DNA of 64,000 nt, taken from positions 10,015,001-10,079,000 of the forward strand of contig NZ_CP107902.1 of the NCBI RefSeq assembly GCF_036013935.1, read 5' to 3'. Of the stretch, positions 23,811-33,460 are shown in pieces (the stretch's first letter is position 1; each line of letters opens with the position of its first letter). This DNA is from Streptomyces sp. NBC_00461. GTDB taxonomy: Bacteria; Actinomycetota; Actinomycetes; Streptomycetales; Streptomycetaceae. Below the pieces are notes generated by a model, which saw nothing but the letters and a program-made list of their open reading frames with translations, had not been told where the DNA came from and made no database searches. The position numbers were made by a program, and so were the translations under genes.

Positions 23811-25751
23811 ATGACCTCGCAGCCGGGAAAGCGCTCGCCGGTTCCGATCAGAGCCGCGGTCGCCGCGCTCTGCGCCGGACTGGCCGCCGCGCTCTGCACG
23901 ACCGTGCCCGCCCGGGCCGACCAGGACGCCGGCTCCCAGCCGCACGTCTGGGCGGTGGCGGGCCCCGAACGCGCCGCGGCGGCGCACGAACCACGCGCCA
24001 AGGTGTCGCTGGACGCCACTACCGGAACGCTGAGCCTGTCCGTCTCCCGTGCCGGCAGGACGGTCATCGAGCCGTCACCCGTGGGCATGGTCACCGAACA
24101 GGCCGACTTCTCCCACGACGTGCACTTCCTGCGGCGGGCGGACCGGCTGGTCAGCGAGCGGTACCGCACGAAGTCCGGCAAGCGGCTGGAACGCCGGGTC
24201 CTGATGAACGAGTCCCGTCTGTCCTTCGCCACCGCCACCGGCGCCCGCCTCGACCTCGTCGTCCGTGCCTCCGCCGACGGCGTCGCCTACCGCTACGTCC
24301 TGCCCGCCGGTCATGGCGACGTGCTCGGCGAGACCTCGGCCTTCCGCCTGCCGCCGGACGCGAGCGCCTGGCTGAGCACCTACCGCGTCGACAACGAGGG
24401 CCCGTTCGCCCAGTACACCGCTGCGAGCGCCCCCACCGGCGAGTACTCCGACCAGGCGCTCTTCGCGACCGACGGTGGCTACACCCTGCTCGCCGAATCC
24501 GACCTCACCGGCCGGTACTCCGGCGCCCGCCTCGCACACGACCAGGGCACCGGCACCTACCGCGTCAAGCTCGCCGACGATCGCGTCCACACCGACGGCC
24601 CCCTCACCACCCCCTGGCGGGCCATGGTCACCGGCGACCTCGCCACCGTCACCCGCTCCACCTTCACCGACGACCTGGCCCCCGCCTCCGAGGTCGCCAA
24701 CTCCTCCTGGATCAGGCCCGGCACGGTCCTGTGGACCTGGCTCGCCGGCGGCAAGGAGGCAGGCCAGAGCCTGGCCGCCCAGAAGGCCTATGTCGACTAC
24801 GCCGCCGAGCGCCACTGGCCCTACGAGGCCGTCGACGCCGGCTGGTACTTCAAGACCGACGCCTGGGACACCACCGACCCGAACTGGCAGACCGACAGCT
24901 GGATGCCCCAACTCGTCGACTACGCCCGGGCCAAGGGCGTCGGCATCGTCGTCTGGATCCACCAGCGCGACCTCGACACGCCCGAGGAACGCGCCCAGTG
25001 GCTGCCCACCCTGGAGCGCTGGGGCGTCAAGGGCGTCAAGATCGACTTCATGAACTCGGAGGCGCAGTCCATGCTCCAGTGGTACGACGCCATCCTCCCG
25101 GAGACCGCTGCCCACCACCTCATGGTCGACTTCCACGGCTCCACGATCCCCAAGGGCATCCAGCGCACCTGGCCGCAGGTCATGAGCCTGGAGAGCGTCG
25201 GCGGCGAGGAGAAGCGCACCAACACCGCCGCCCATCTCACCACCCTGCCCTTCACCCGCAATGTCATCGGCTCGATGGACTTCACCCCCGGCGCCTTCCA
25301 GCGCGTCGGTCTGCGCCCCAACTCGGACGCGGCCGAGGTCGGGCTCACCGTCGCGTACGAGTCGGGCCTGCAGATGTTCGCGGGCACCCCCGAGTCGTAC
25401 GACGCCCGGCCGCTCGCCCGGGCCTACTTCGACCAGGTCCCGGCCGCCTGGGACGACACGCGGCTGCTCGCCGGACAACCGGGCCAGGAGGCCGTCCTCG
25501 CCCGACGCAGCGGCGACCGCTGGTTCCTGGGCGGGGTGTATGCCGGCGCCGCCCGCACGGCCGAGGTACCGCTCGCCGTCGGATCCGGACGGTGGCTGGT
25601 CGAGACGATCCGGGACGGCGCCGACGGCCTCGTCCAGGAGCGGCAGGTGCTGCGCGGCGGCGACACGCTCGCCGTCGACGTCGTGGCCAACGGCGGCTTC
25701 GCAGGAATCGCCTGCCGCTGGCACCCGGGCGTGACGACCTGCTATCGGTGA
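23811..25751 (+). CDS. Secreted GH97 glycoside hydrolase
   Basis: 646 residues from ATG 23811 with GGAGG six bases upstream. The signal peptide (IRAAVAALCAGLAAALC, cleavage near VPARA) covers residues 1-36. An N-terminal beta-sandwich domain precedes a catalytic TIM barrel starting near VLWTWLAGGKEAG. Conserved acidic residues are in DAGWYFKTD, KGVKIDFMNSEAQ and SLESVGGEE. GH97 includes inverting alpha-glucosidases and retaining alpha-galactosidases, and the subgroup is not settled here. A C-terminal beta-sandwich ends the protein. It acts outside the cell on alpha-linked oligosaccharides. Confidence 0.9.
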   Translation: MTSQPGKRSPVPIRAAVAALCAGLAAALCTTVPARADQDAGSQPHVWAVAGPERAAAAHEPRAKVSLDATTGTLSLSVSRAGRTVIEPSPVGMVTEQADFSHDVHFLRRADRLVSERYRTKSGKRLERRVLMNESRLSFATATGARLDLVVRASADGVAYRYVLPAGHGDVLGETSAFRLPPDASAWLSTYRVDNEGPFAQYTAASAPTGEYSDQALFATDGGYTLLAESDLTGRYSGARLAHDQGTGTYRVKLADDRVHTDGPLTTPWRAMVTGDLATVTRSTFTDDLAPASEVANSSWIRPGTVLWTWLAGGKEAGQSLAAQKAYVDYAAERHWPYEAVDAGWYFKTDAWDTTDPNWQTDSWMPQLVDYARAKGVGIVVWIHQRDLDTPEERAQWLPTLERWGVKGVKIDFMNSEAQSMLQWYDAILPETAAHHLMVDFHGSTIPKGIQRTWPQVMSLESVGGEEKRTNTAAHLTTLPFTRNVIGSMDFTPGAFQRVGLRPNSDAAEVGLTVAYESGLQMFAGTPESYDARPLARAYFDQVPAAWDDTRLLAGQPGQEAVLARRSGDRWFLGGVYAGAARTAEVPLAVGSGRWLVETIRDGADGLVQERQVLRGGDTLAVDVVANGGFAGIACRWHPGVTTCYR

Positions 25752-25787
25752 GTCCTGCGCACGGACCGGTGGTGATGCCGGCGGCGA

Positions 25788-25818
25788 GGGCGGTGGGAGC
25801 CACATCGGCCCACCGCCC
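25788..25818. terminator. Strong shared terminator hairpin
   Basis: GGGCGGTGGG (25788-25797) pairs perfectly with CCCACCGCCC (25809-25818) across an 11-base loop, between the convergent GH97 and aminopeptidase genes. Confidence 0.75.
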
Positions 25819-25860
25819 CCGCTCCACAGAGACCCGCGGTCGGGTACGACCCGCGTCGGT

Positions 25861-28307
25861 TCAGCTGCGGCCGTTGCGGGCGTGGAGCATGCGGCGGACC
25901 GAGTCCGAGCGTTCGAGGAGCGTGTTGCGGACCACCGGGGCCGCCTTGTCGGCGGTGAGCCGGGCGGTTTCGATGTAGGCAGGATCGATGGCGTACGGCG
26001 GGAAGAGATGGTTCGTGAAGACCATCGCCGGGATCATGCCGCCCTGGTGCAGGTGGGGGACCGCGTCAAGGTAGTGCTGGGCGTAGGGGGCCAGCAGGGC
26101 GTCCTGCGCGGGGCGCCAGAAGGCCGCCGCCACCTGGCCGACCGCGTGGAGGGGAACGGCGCGGTCGACAGCGAGCCGCTGCCAGACCTCCGCCTTCGTG
26201 GCGGCATCGGGCAGAGCGGCTCGTACGGTGAGAGCGCGGACCCAGGCGTCCGGATCCGGGTCGCGTTCCAGCAGCAGGGTGGCCTCGGACGAGACGTCCC
26301 CTCCCAGTTCCGCCTCGCGGACCAGCGCACGCCAGTGCAAGTCCACGTCGTCGCCCGCCTGTTCACGCAGCCAGGCCAGGTCGTCCGCGGTCGTCGCGGT
26401 ACGGGCCAGACCGCGCAGAGCGACCTGGCGGCGGCCGGGTTCCGCCGCGAGGTCCCGACACGCTCGGGCCACCGCCGCTGTCAGGTCGCCGCGCTCGCCC
26501 GGCGCAGCCCACAGCTCGGCGACGGTCGCGGCGAGGGTCAGACAGGGCTCGATCACGGCGTCGGACGTCTCGGCCGCAAGGACCGCGGTGATGCACTGCC
26601 CGGCCTCCGCAGCCGTGGCCTCACCGGTCGTCAGCATGTCCCACACGGTGGCAACGGCCACGCCCCGGGAGATGGCCGTGGGCAGGCGTGCCGCCGTACG
26701 GAAGAAGGCGTCCCTCGCCCTGGCGTCCGGGCGGATCGTGGCGAAGGTGAGGTCGTCGTCGTTGATGAGCAGGAGGTCGGCCGAGGGCGGAAGACCGGGG
26801 ACGGCGGTACGTGGCTGCGTCACCTCGACCCGCACCAGCGCCGTACGCTTCAGCGCTCCGCCCTCTTCGCCGTCCGTGCTGTACGCGCCCACCGCGAGCA
26901 CCTGCGGGCGGGGATTGCCGGCGGTGACGAGAGTGACGGTGTCGCCGGCACGCTCCAGTGAGAACCGGTCGGTGCCGGCCGTCGCGAGCCAGGCCGTGCG
27001 CCAGGCGTCCAGGTCGCGCCCGCTGGCCTCGGACAGTGCGTCGATGAGGTCCTGCAGCGTGGTGTTGCCCCAGGCGTGGCGGGCGAAGTAGCCGGCCATG
27101 CCCGCCCTGAACTGCTCCTCACCGACGTATGTCATGAGCTGCTGGAGGACGGAGGCGCCCTTGGGATAGGTGATGTTGTCGAAGATCGACGCGGCCTGGG
27201 CGACGTCGTGGATGGGCTGGTGGATGGGGTGGGAGACCGGGCCCTGGTCGGCCAGGTACGCCTTGAGCTTGTCGCCCACCAGGTGGCCGGCCCAGGCGTC
27301 GGTGTACCGCGTGGCACGCTCGGCGGCCCAGTGGCAGGCGAACTCGGCGAACGCCTCGTTCAGCCACAGGTCGTCCCACCAGCGCATGGTGACGATGTTG
27401 CCGAACCACATGTGCGCCATCTCGTGCAGCAGCACCTTGGCGAACAACTCCCGCTCGGCGGGCGTCGGATCGGCCCGTCGCAGGAACCCGTCCGACCAGG
27501 ACACACAGCCGTAGTTCTCTCCATCGCCCCGCCGAACTCGGGCATGAACACCTGGTCGTACTTGCGCTGCGGGAACGGCATCGCGAAGACCTCGCCGAAG
27601 AAGGCGAGACCCTGCCGGGTGACGGTGAAGATCTCGTCGGCGTCGCGTTCGAGGACCTCGGCGAGGGAGCGACGGGCGAACAGCCCCAGGTCGTGGCCGT
27701 CGATCTCGCGACGGATCTCGTGGAGTGGGCCCGCGTTGATGACGGTGTTGTACACGGACAGCGGCGGCGTGTCCGGGAAGACCCAGCGGCGGGCCTGCGC
27801 CAGTTCCTCGACGCGCGCCCCGCCCGAGTTGCTGGTGACGGTCCAGGCGGCCGGGGCCGTGACGGTGAAGGCGTGCGGGGCCTTGAGATCGGGCTGGTCG
27901 AAGCACGCCCACACGAACCGGGCCTCGTCCGGTTCGAAGCTCATCCACACGTAGACCTCGCCGTCCGCGGGGTCGGTCGCCTTGTGCACGCCCTCACCCG
28001 TTGCCGTGTCGGCCTGGACGCTCTCCACGCGCAGCACATTGTGCTCGGCCAGGCCGGACAAGGGGATACGGCCGTCACCGGTGGCAGTGACCGCGATGCC
28101 GTTCAGCGTGGCGCTGCGTACCTGCGCCGCGCAGTCCACGAAAGTCTGCGCGCCCGGCTCGCGGCAGGTGAAGGTCACGGTGGAGACGCAGCGGACCTCG
28201 GGCCCTTTCGGCAGGGCCGTGAGGTCGATGTCCACCTCATACCGTTCGACGGTCAACAGCGCGGCCCGGCGCTCGGCTTCGATACGGGTCAGGCTCCGGA
28301 TCCCCAT
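25861..28307 (-). pseudogene. pepN: Aminopeptidase N (M1), frameshifted inside the GAMEN motif
   Basis: The coding region from ATG 28307 (GGGAGG nine bases upstream) to 25861 would encode about 814 residues of a cytoplasmic M1 zinc aminopeptidase. The N-terminal ~262 residues are in one frame, up to EFGGAM. The rest is in another frame starting NYGCVSWSDGF, with the zinc motif HEMAHMWFGN and the third ligand in NEAFAEF. At the join the expected GAMENYG is broken because the sequence reads GAG-AGA-ACT instead of GAG-AAC. This is an extra AG/GA dinucleotide at 27517-27521. Without correction the product stops being PepN at its catalytic exopeptidase motif. Both halves are otherwise intact with normal codon use, so the lesion is very recent or an assembly error. 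Confidence 0.88.
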
Positions 28308-28518
28308 GCATCCTCCCTCGGCAGACAACGGCCGCCAGCGTATGACGGAGTGCCGCGGCGAACGCAGCGGTTTTTGATCTCGAACGGGGGCGCGGGGCCT
28401 GGGAGTTGGCGCGGAGGCGGGCATACGCGCACATGGTGGGGCCCTGTTGGTCCGGCCCTGACGGCGTGCCCGCCTCCCACCGGACGCCTATGCTGCGGCG
28501 AGGCAACGGGAGGCAGGC

Positions 28519-29148
28519 ATGCGTAAACCAGGCGTCCGGGCCCTGACCTGGGCTTGGGCGGCAATGCTGGCGTTTGTGACCATGGTGGCGTGCGGTCACC
28601 AGGACTCGGCGGCCCGAGCCCCCTCCGGAAGCGCCTCCCCGAACTCCTCGGACTCCTCGGACTCCCCGGACTCCTCGGACTCCGGGGTGTACGCCTTCCC
28701 ACTGGAGAAGAGCGACCTTCCCTGGAGCGGCAGTCCGAGCCCGTACAACGCCCAGGTCAAACTCGATGACGGCCGCCGGGTGGCCATGCACTACCGCCGG
28801 GGCGAGGGGCTCGTCGAGCAGCACTACAGCCCCCGGGCGAAGGCCTGGACGAAACCGACGGTCATCCACCGCACCAGGACCGACGCATGCCAGGGCATCG
28901 AACTGCGGACCAGCGCAGGAACCGTCGCGGCGATCGCGGACTTCGGCGCCTACTGCTACGACGGCGAGCCCCCGACCGAGTCTCTCGCGGCCGTCGGCAC
29001 CGGCAGCCTGACCACGTGGGACGTCGACATCAAAAAGGACTTCGACGGCTGGGAGCGGGTCTCCGTCTCCGACGACGGAAGTCGGGTCGTCTTCGGGCGG
29101 GACGTCACCCTCCGCTGGAACCGGGCCGACGGGTTCGAAACGGAGTAA
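28519..29148 (+). CDS. Hypothetical lipoprotein
   Basis: 209 residues from ATG 28519 with GGGAGG upstream. The signal peptide ends in a lipobox VACG (Cys at ~25), so it is a surface lipoprotein. A Ser/Asp-rich spacer (SSDSSDSPDSSDSG, ~44-57) is encoded by imperfect 9-base repeats. The C-terminal domain (~60-209) has paired Cys residues (DACQGIEL, GAYCYDGE), probably a disulfide, and beta-rich sequence. I recognise no family. Confidence 0.75.
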   Translation: MRKPGVRALTWAWAAMLAFVTMVACGHQDSAARAPSGSASPNSSDSSDSPDSSDSGVYAFPLEKSDLPWSGSPSPYNAQVKLDDGRRVAMHYRRGEGLVEQHYSPRAKAWTKPTVIHRTRTDACQGIELRTSAGTVAAIADFGAYCYDGEPPTESLAAVGTGSLTTWDVDIKKDFDGWERVSVSDDGSRVVFGRDVTLRWNRADGFETE

Positions 29149-29292
29149 CCGACTGCCGGATTCATGACCTCAGCGGCAGACTGGAACGGGCGATGCCGGG
29201 AGGCCCGCACGGACCTCCCTCCCGGCTGGGACGCCGCGGCGAGGATCCCGACATGATGGGCACTGCTCCGGGCATATGGATCACGCAGTGCG

Positions 29293-30711
29293 ATGATGAC
29301 AGTCCGATCCAGTGGTGACCGGGAAGTGACATTGAACGCGACCGGAACGACGAGTGAGACGGAGCCCGACGGCTCCGGCCGAGGTGCGGCTGCGGCGCGA
29401 GCGCTGGCACGACTCGCCCTTCTCTGCGTTGCCGGAGCCGTCGCGGCGGTGGTGGCGGGCGCCGGCCAGTGGCTGATCCTTCTGCTCGGCCTGGCCGGAC
29501 TCGCCGTGGCCGGCGCGGGCATCTGGTGGGCGCTGGCGCATCACGGAACCGCCCGGCTCCTCGGCGCGCTGCTCGCGATCGCCGCACCCGTCGGTGTCCT
29601 GGTGCTGTACGCGGCGTCGGGTCTGTGGGTGGTGGCCGTGACGGCGCTCGCGGCGTGGACGACCGCGCTGGCCTGCGCCAGGAGTGCACTGCGCAGACTG
29701 CGTACGCCGCAGCACATGCACTCCCACTCGGCCCGGCCGCCCCGCCGCGCCGTACTGATCATGAATCCGCGATCGGGGGGCGGAAAGGTCGGCCGGTACA
29801 GGCTGGTGGAGCGGGCCGAGGAACTGGGCGCCCGGGTGATCCTGCTCGATCTGGACACCCATCCCGACCCGGTGGCGCTGGCCCGGCAGGCCGTGGCCGA
29901 GGGCGCGGACCTGCTCGGCGTGGCCGGTGGCGACGGCACCCAGGCCCTGGTGGCGGAAGTGGCCGCAGAACACGGCCTGCCGTTCATGGTCGTGGCCGCC
30001 GGAACACGCAACCACTTCGCCATGGACCTCGGCCTCGACCGTGAAGACCCGTCGAGCAGTCTCGACGCCCTCACGGACGGCGTGGAACTCCGTGTCGACC
30101 TGGGCGACGTGGGAGGCCTGCCCTTCGTCAACACGGCTTCGTTCGGCGCGTACGCGGAGATAGTGCAGAGCCCCGAATACCGCGACGCCAAGGCGGCCAC
30201 GGCGCTCGATCAACTGCCTGACCTGCTGGCGGGCGAGGCGGGAGCCCCCCTGAACGCACAGGCTGACGAGGAGCGTCTGGAGGCCCCGCAGACCCTGCTG
30301 GTGAGCAACAACCCCTACGCACGGGCCGATCCGCTCGGTGGCGGACGCAGACCACGGCTCGACACGGGCACGCTCGGCGTGATCGCGGTCCGGGTCGTCG
30401 GAGCGGCACAGGCAGCCGAACTGGCACTGCTCGGGGAGCGGGCCAGCGGCATCACCTCACTGACCGCCCGTCGCGTGGTGGTCGAGTCCGACGAGCAGCT
30501 CATTCCGGTGGCCGTCGACGGTGAGGCACTCACCCTGCCCGCGCCCGTCGTCTGCACGGTACGGCCGGGCGGCCTGCGGATGCGGGTCCCCAGACATCGT
30601 CCCGGCGCCCCGTACGTCGCACCGTCCGTCGACTGGCGGCGCATCGTCCGGCTCGCGTTCGCCCGAACTCCCGACCCGCGCGAGAAGAACCAGGAGCAGA
30701 GCGATGACTGA
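29293..30711 (+). CDS. Membrane diacylglycerol/sphingosine-type lipid kinase
   Basis: 472 residues from ATG 29293; GTG 29326 is an alternative start and no site has a strong ribosome signal. Residues ~35-130 carry four hydrophobic segments. The DAGK catalytic domain then begins with RRAVLIMNPRSGGGKV and has the ATP motif GVAGGDGTQALVA and AAGTRNHFAMDLG. The C-terminal half is the YegS/DgkB-like beta domain. It should phosphorylate a membrane lipid at the inner leaflet. It overlaps the PAP2 phosphatase gene by 8 bases. Confidence 0.9.
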   Translation: MMTVRSSGDREVTLNATGTTSETEPDGSGRGAAAARALARLALLCVAGAVAAVVAGAGQWLILLLGLAGLAVAGAGIWWALAHHGTARLLGALLAIAAPVGVLVLYAASGLWVVAVTALAAWTTALACARSALRRLRTPQHMHSHSARPPRRAVLIMNPRSGGGKVGRYRLVERAEELGARVILLDLDTHPDPVALARQAVAEGADLLGVAGGDGTQALVAEVAAEHGLPFMVVAAGTRNHFAMDLGLDREDPSSSLDALTDGVELRVDLGDVGGLPFVNTASFGAYAEIVQSPEYRDAKAATALDQLPDLLAGEAGAPLNAQADEERLEAPQTLLVSNNPYARADPLGGGRRPRLDTGTLGVIAVRVVGAAQAAELALLGERASGITSLTARRVVVESDEQLIPVAVDGEALTLPAPVVCTVRPGGLRMRVPRHRPGAPYVAPSVDWRRIVRLAFARTPDPREKNQEQSDD

Positions 30712-31357
30712 CCGCCCGCCTCGGGAACAGCGGGAACTGCGGGGGCAGCAGGAGCCGCGGGGACAGCGGCTTCCGCGGGGCCTGTTGCGTGATCTCGCCG
30801 CCCTCGACCAAGCGCTCTACGAGTCCGTGACCGTCACCAGCACACCCGCGCTGGATTCCGCCCTGCGTCGGCTGTCCGCGGCGGCGGACCACTCCAAGAT
30901 CTCGTTCGCGGTGGCAGGAGCCCTGGCGGTGTGCCCCGGCCGATCACGCCGCGCCGCCGCTCTCGGCCTCGCGGCGATCGGCGTCGCCTCGACGACGGCA
31001 AACCTGCTCGGCAAGCGTCTCGTCCGACGACGACGCCCGCACCGCGCCGAGGACTCGCCGTTCCCGGGCCGGCACGTTCCCATGCCGAAATCCGCCTCGT
31101 TCCCCTCGGGCCACACGGCCTCGGCAGTCGCCTTCGCCGCGGCCGTGGGCCCCGCGTTCCCGGCGGCCACAGTGCCGCTCGGCCTGCTGGCCTGCGCCGT
31201 GGGCTACTCCCGCGTTCACACCGGGGTGCACTACCCGGGCGACGTCATCGCCGGCGCCGTACTCGGAACCGGCGCTGCGGCCGCGGTCCTCGCGGCAGCC
31301 CGCTGGGACGGCCTGAGCGGCACGGCGTTTCGCCCCTCCGAGCTGCTGGCTCGATGA
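30704..31357 (+). CDS. PAP2-family membrane lipid phosphatase
   Basis: 217 residues from ATG 30704. All three PAP2 signature motifs are present: KRLVRRRRPHR, SFPSGHTASA and SRVHTGVHYPGDV. Several membrane spans surround them. The N-terminus is a hydrophilic Arg/Gln/Glu-rich tail. The overlap with the lipid kinase gene implies co-translation. Together they could interconvert a phospholipid and its dephosphorylated form, such as phosphatidic acid and diacylglycerol, or act on an isoprenoid phosphate. Confidence 0.92.
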   Translation: MTDRPPREQRELRGQQEPRGQRLPRGLLRDLAALDQALYESVTVTSTPALDSALRRLSAAADHSKISFAVAGALAVCPGRSRRAAALGLAAIGVASTTANLLGKRLVRRRRPHRAEDSPFPGRHVPMPKSASFPSGHTASAVAFAAAVGPAFPAATVPLGLLACAVGYSRVHTGVHYPGDVIAGAVLGTGAAAAVLAAARWDGLSGTAFRPSELLAR

Positions 31358-31608
31358 CGATGCGGTGACGACTTCCACGTAGGGTCCGCCGGGCCCCACC
31401 TTCCCGAGCTCACCCACGGAGCGCTGAGCCGGCAGCTTCGGCTCGCGCCGATGTGCGACCACCCCGTGCCCAGCCTTGGGCAGGCAGCACTCCCGCAATG
31501 GCGGCTTCCCGACCTCCGGACGCCCCAGTTCCGAATTCCAAGGGGTCATGAAGATTCTGTGCGGGATGCCTGTTTAGGATCTGGAGCCTGTACGGAGAGG
31601 GAACACAC

Positions 31609-32559
31609 GTGAGTGAAGCGGCAGGCCCCAGCTGTCCGGAGTGCGGCGAGCCCCGAGCAGCGGACGGCACTCCGGCCTGCTCCTGCGCGCGCCGCGCGTC
31701 CGACGCCCACCGCGAGACGAGGACGGCGGAGGCGGCGGACGCCGAGGACTTTGACCCGGTGCGCATACGGCCGTTCGTCGAAATCGATGTCAACTCCGGC
31801 CCAGTGGAGGACCTTTCGGCCGATACCAGGGCCGAGGAGACACAGTCGCCCAGTTCAGTGGGATCGGGCGCCGCACCCGCCGCGCCGGCCGACGAAGCCG
31901 ACGAAGACATACCGATCCCCTCAACCTCCGACGAGCCGACGCCACAACCCCCCTCCGGCATCGTTCCGGACCGCCGGCGACGGCAGCGGGCGCTGATGGT
32001 CAGCGGCGCTGGAGCCGCCGTGGCCGTCCTGGTGACGGGCGGCATCATCGGGGGCCTGCTCTGGTACGACAGCCCCTCGCGCGACGACTCGGTGTCCGGC
32101 GGCGTCCGGGCGGGCCTGCCGCAAGAACGGCCCTCGGGCAACAATCCGTCGCCACAGGACCCTTCCCGTACGGCGGCCTCGCCGCAGTCGTCCGCCACGT
32201 CGACGCCCTCACCGAGCGCACCCCCGATCGGCGGCCAGGCGACACGGACCGGTGCCGACGGACCGAGCGGGAGTGCGCCCAGCGCCACGGCCACTGCCCC
32301 AGGCGCCCCCACGCCGAGCAAGCCGAGCCACCAGGCACCTGTCCTCCGCCTCGGCGACAAAGGACCGGAGGTCGTCGAACTCCAGTTGCGGCTGCGGCAG
32401 ATCGGCCTCTACGACGGGGACGCCGACGGCGACTACGACCGCCCGCTCGAAGCCGCGGTCCGCGGCTACCAGCTCACCCGAGTCATCCTCCAGGACGAGT
32501 CGGGCGTCTACGGCGCGGCAACCCGAGCATCACTCGAATCCGAGACGAAGGAGCCGTGA
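31609..32559 (+). CDS. Membrane-anchored peptidoglycan-binding protein with N-terminal zinc ribbon
   Basis: 316 residues from GTG 31609. A Cys4-type motif (CPECGEP...CSC, residues ~8-28) suggests a zinc ribbon. An acidic/proline spacer is followed by one transmembrane helix (GAGAAVAVLVTGGIIGGLLWY, ~131-151). A Ser/Thr/Pro-rich extracellular stalk then leads to a PG_binding_1 domain (LRLGDKGPEVVELQLRLRQI, ~245-310). The layout is zinc ribbon inside and wall anchor outside. It is transcribed after a ~250-base gap that holds no gene I can support. Confidence 0.85.
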   Translation: MSEAAGPSCPECGEPRAADGTPACSCARRASDAHRETRTAEAADAEDFDPVRIRPFVEIDVNSGPVEDLSADTRAEETQSPSSVGSGAAPAAPADEADEDIPIPSTSDEPTPQPPSGIVPDRRRRQRALMVSGAGAAVAVLVTGGIIGGLLWYDSPSRDDSVSGGVRAGLPQERPSGNNPSPQDPSRTAASPQSSATSTPSPSAPPIGGQATRTGADGPSGSAPSATATAPGAPTPSKPSHQAPVLRLGDKGPEVVELQLRLRQIGLYDGDADGDYDRPLEAAVRGYQLTRVILQDESGVYGAATRASLESETKEP

Positions 32560-32785
32560 GAAACGACCGACCAGGGGAGTTCGTTCGGCAGGGGCCGGCC
32601 GACTGAACGGGCGTCTCTCCGGCGAGCCGGGGCATCCGTAGAAGCACGGAGAAGATGAGCCCGCCTCATCCGCCCGCAGGGCCTACCGAGGGCAGCAGCA
32701 ATACTCCCTGGCAGAACCGGCCAGTTGACTCAGCCGTGTGCCCGCCCGGAGCCGGTAGATTGTCCGGGGCGAAGGAGGAACACGC

Positions 32786-33361
32786 GTGCCTGAGCACACC
32801 ATCGAGTTCGGCAAGTACGGTGCCCGCGGCATCAAGGGTCACGAAGCCGTGGCCCGTCAGCTCGACGCCCTCGCCCACTTCATCACCACGCCGATCACGG
32901 CACGCCGTGGGCTCACGGCCCGCCTGCACTACCTGACCCGTACGGACCATGCCCGCATCGCCGCCCGCGAGGCGGGTCTGACCGTCGCCGACCGCACCCT
33001 CAGGGCGTGGCTGGAAGGCAGTCGCAGCCCGTCGAGGAAGAACCTGGAGCGCATCGAGACCGCCTACCGGGCGGTGCGTCGGCACAATGTCGCCCGCTAT
33101 CTGCTCACCCGCCTCAACCGTGAGGGCCGGGGGACCAGGGTCGAGTTCCACCCGCTCAACCAGTCCCAGGTCGACCGTCCCCGCCAGCGCGCAATGGAGT
33201 ACCGCACGCTCAACGTGCGTCACTGGGACCGCATCGTGCAGGCCTGGGCCGACGAGGACGAGCAGGCCCTGGACGATGCCTGGGTGAACGACGTCGCTGT
33301 CGACCTCGGCTCGCAGTGGGGCCAGTACGAGTACGTCACGAACATCGGTTTCGCCGCATAG
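32786..33361 (+). CDS. Helix-turn-helix protein, possibly distantly Tpg-like
   Basis: 191 residues from GTG 32786, with GAAGGAGG eight bases upstream. Residues ~55-95 form a likely helix-turn-helix (AAREAGLTVADRTLRAWLEG), followed by basic SRSPSRKNLERIETAY. The C-terminal ~70 residues are acidic and aromatic (QWGQYEYVTNIGFAA). The order of an HTH near residue 70, a basic linker and an aromatic tail, and the overall length, resemble the telomere terminal protein Tpg of linear Streptomyces replicons, but residue identity is low. It could equally be a plasmid- or element-derived regulator. Confidence 0.6.
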   Translation: MPEHTIEFGKYGARGIKGHEAVARQLDALAHFITTPITARRGLTARLHYLTRTDHARIAAREAGLTVADRTLRAWLEGSRSPSRKNLERIETAYRAVRRHNVARYLLTRLNREGRGTRVEFHPLNQSQVDRPRQRAMEYRTLNVRHWDRIVQAWADEDEQALDDAWVNDVAVDLGSQWGQYEYVTNIGFAA

Positions 33362-33460
33362 ACCGCATGGGAGTCGCAGGAACACACCCACGGAACCGTG
33401 AAGGTGGCCGAACTGCCGACCTGCCGCGGTTGGGGGACCGCAGCCGTCGACGAAGGGTGA

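Noticed and set aside
24075..25805. A 576-residue minus-strand frame antisense to the GH97 gene
   Set aside because: Low-complexity Gly/Val/Asp composition and no start signals. The GH97 frame has a signal peptide and ribosome site.
27510..27530. Programmed ribosomal frameshift in pepN
   Set aside because: There is no slippery heptamer or downstream pseudoknot, and a two-base shift inside the catalytic motif has no precedent that I know of. Mutation or sequencing error is simpler.
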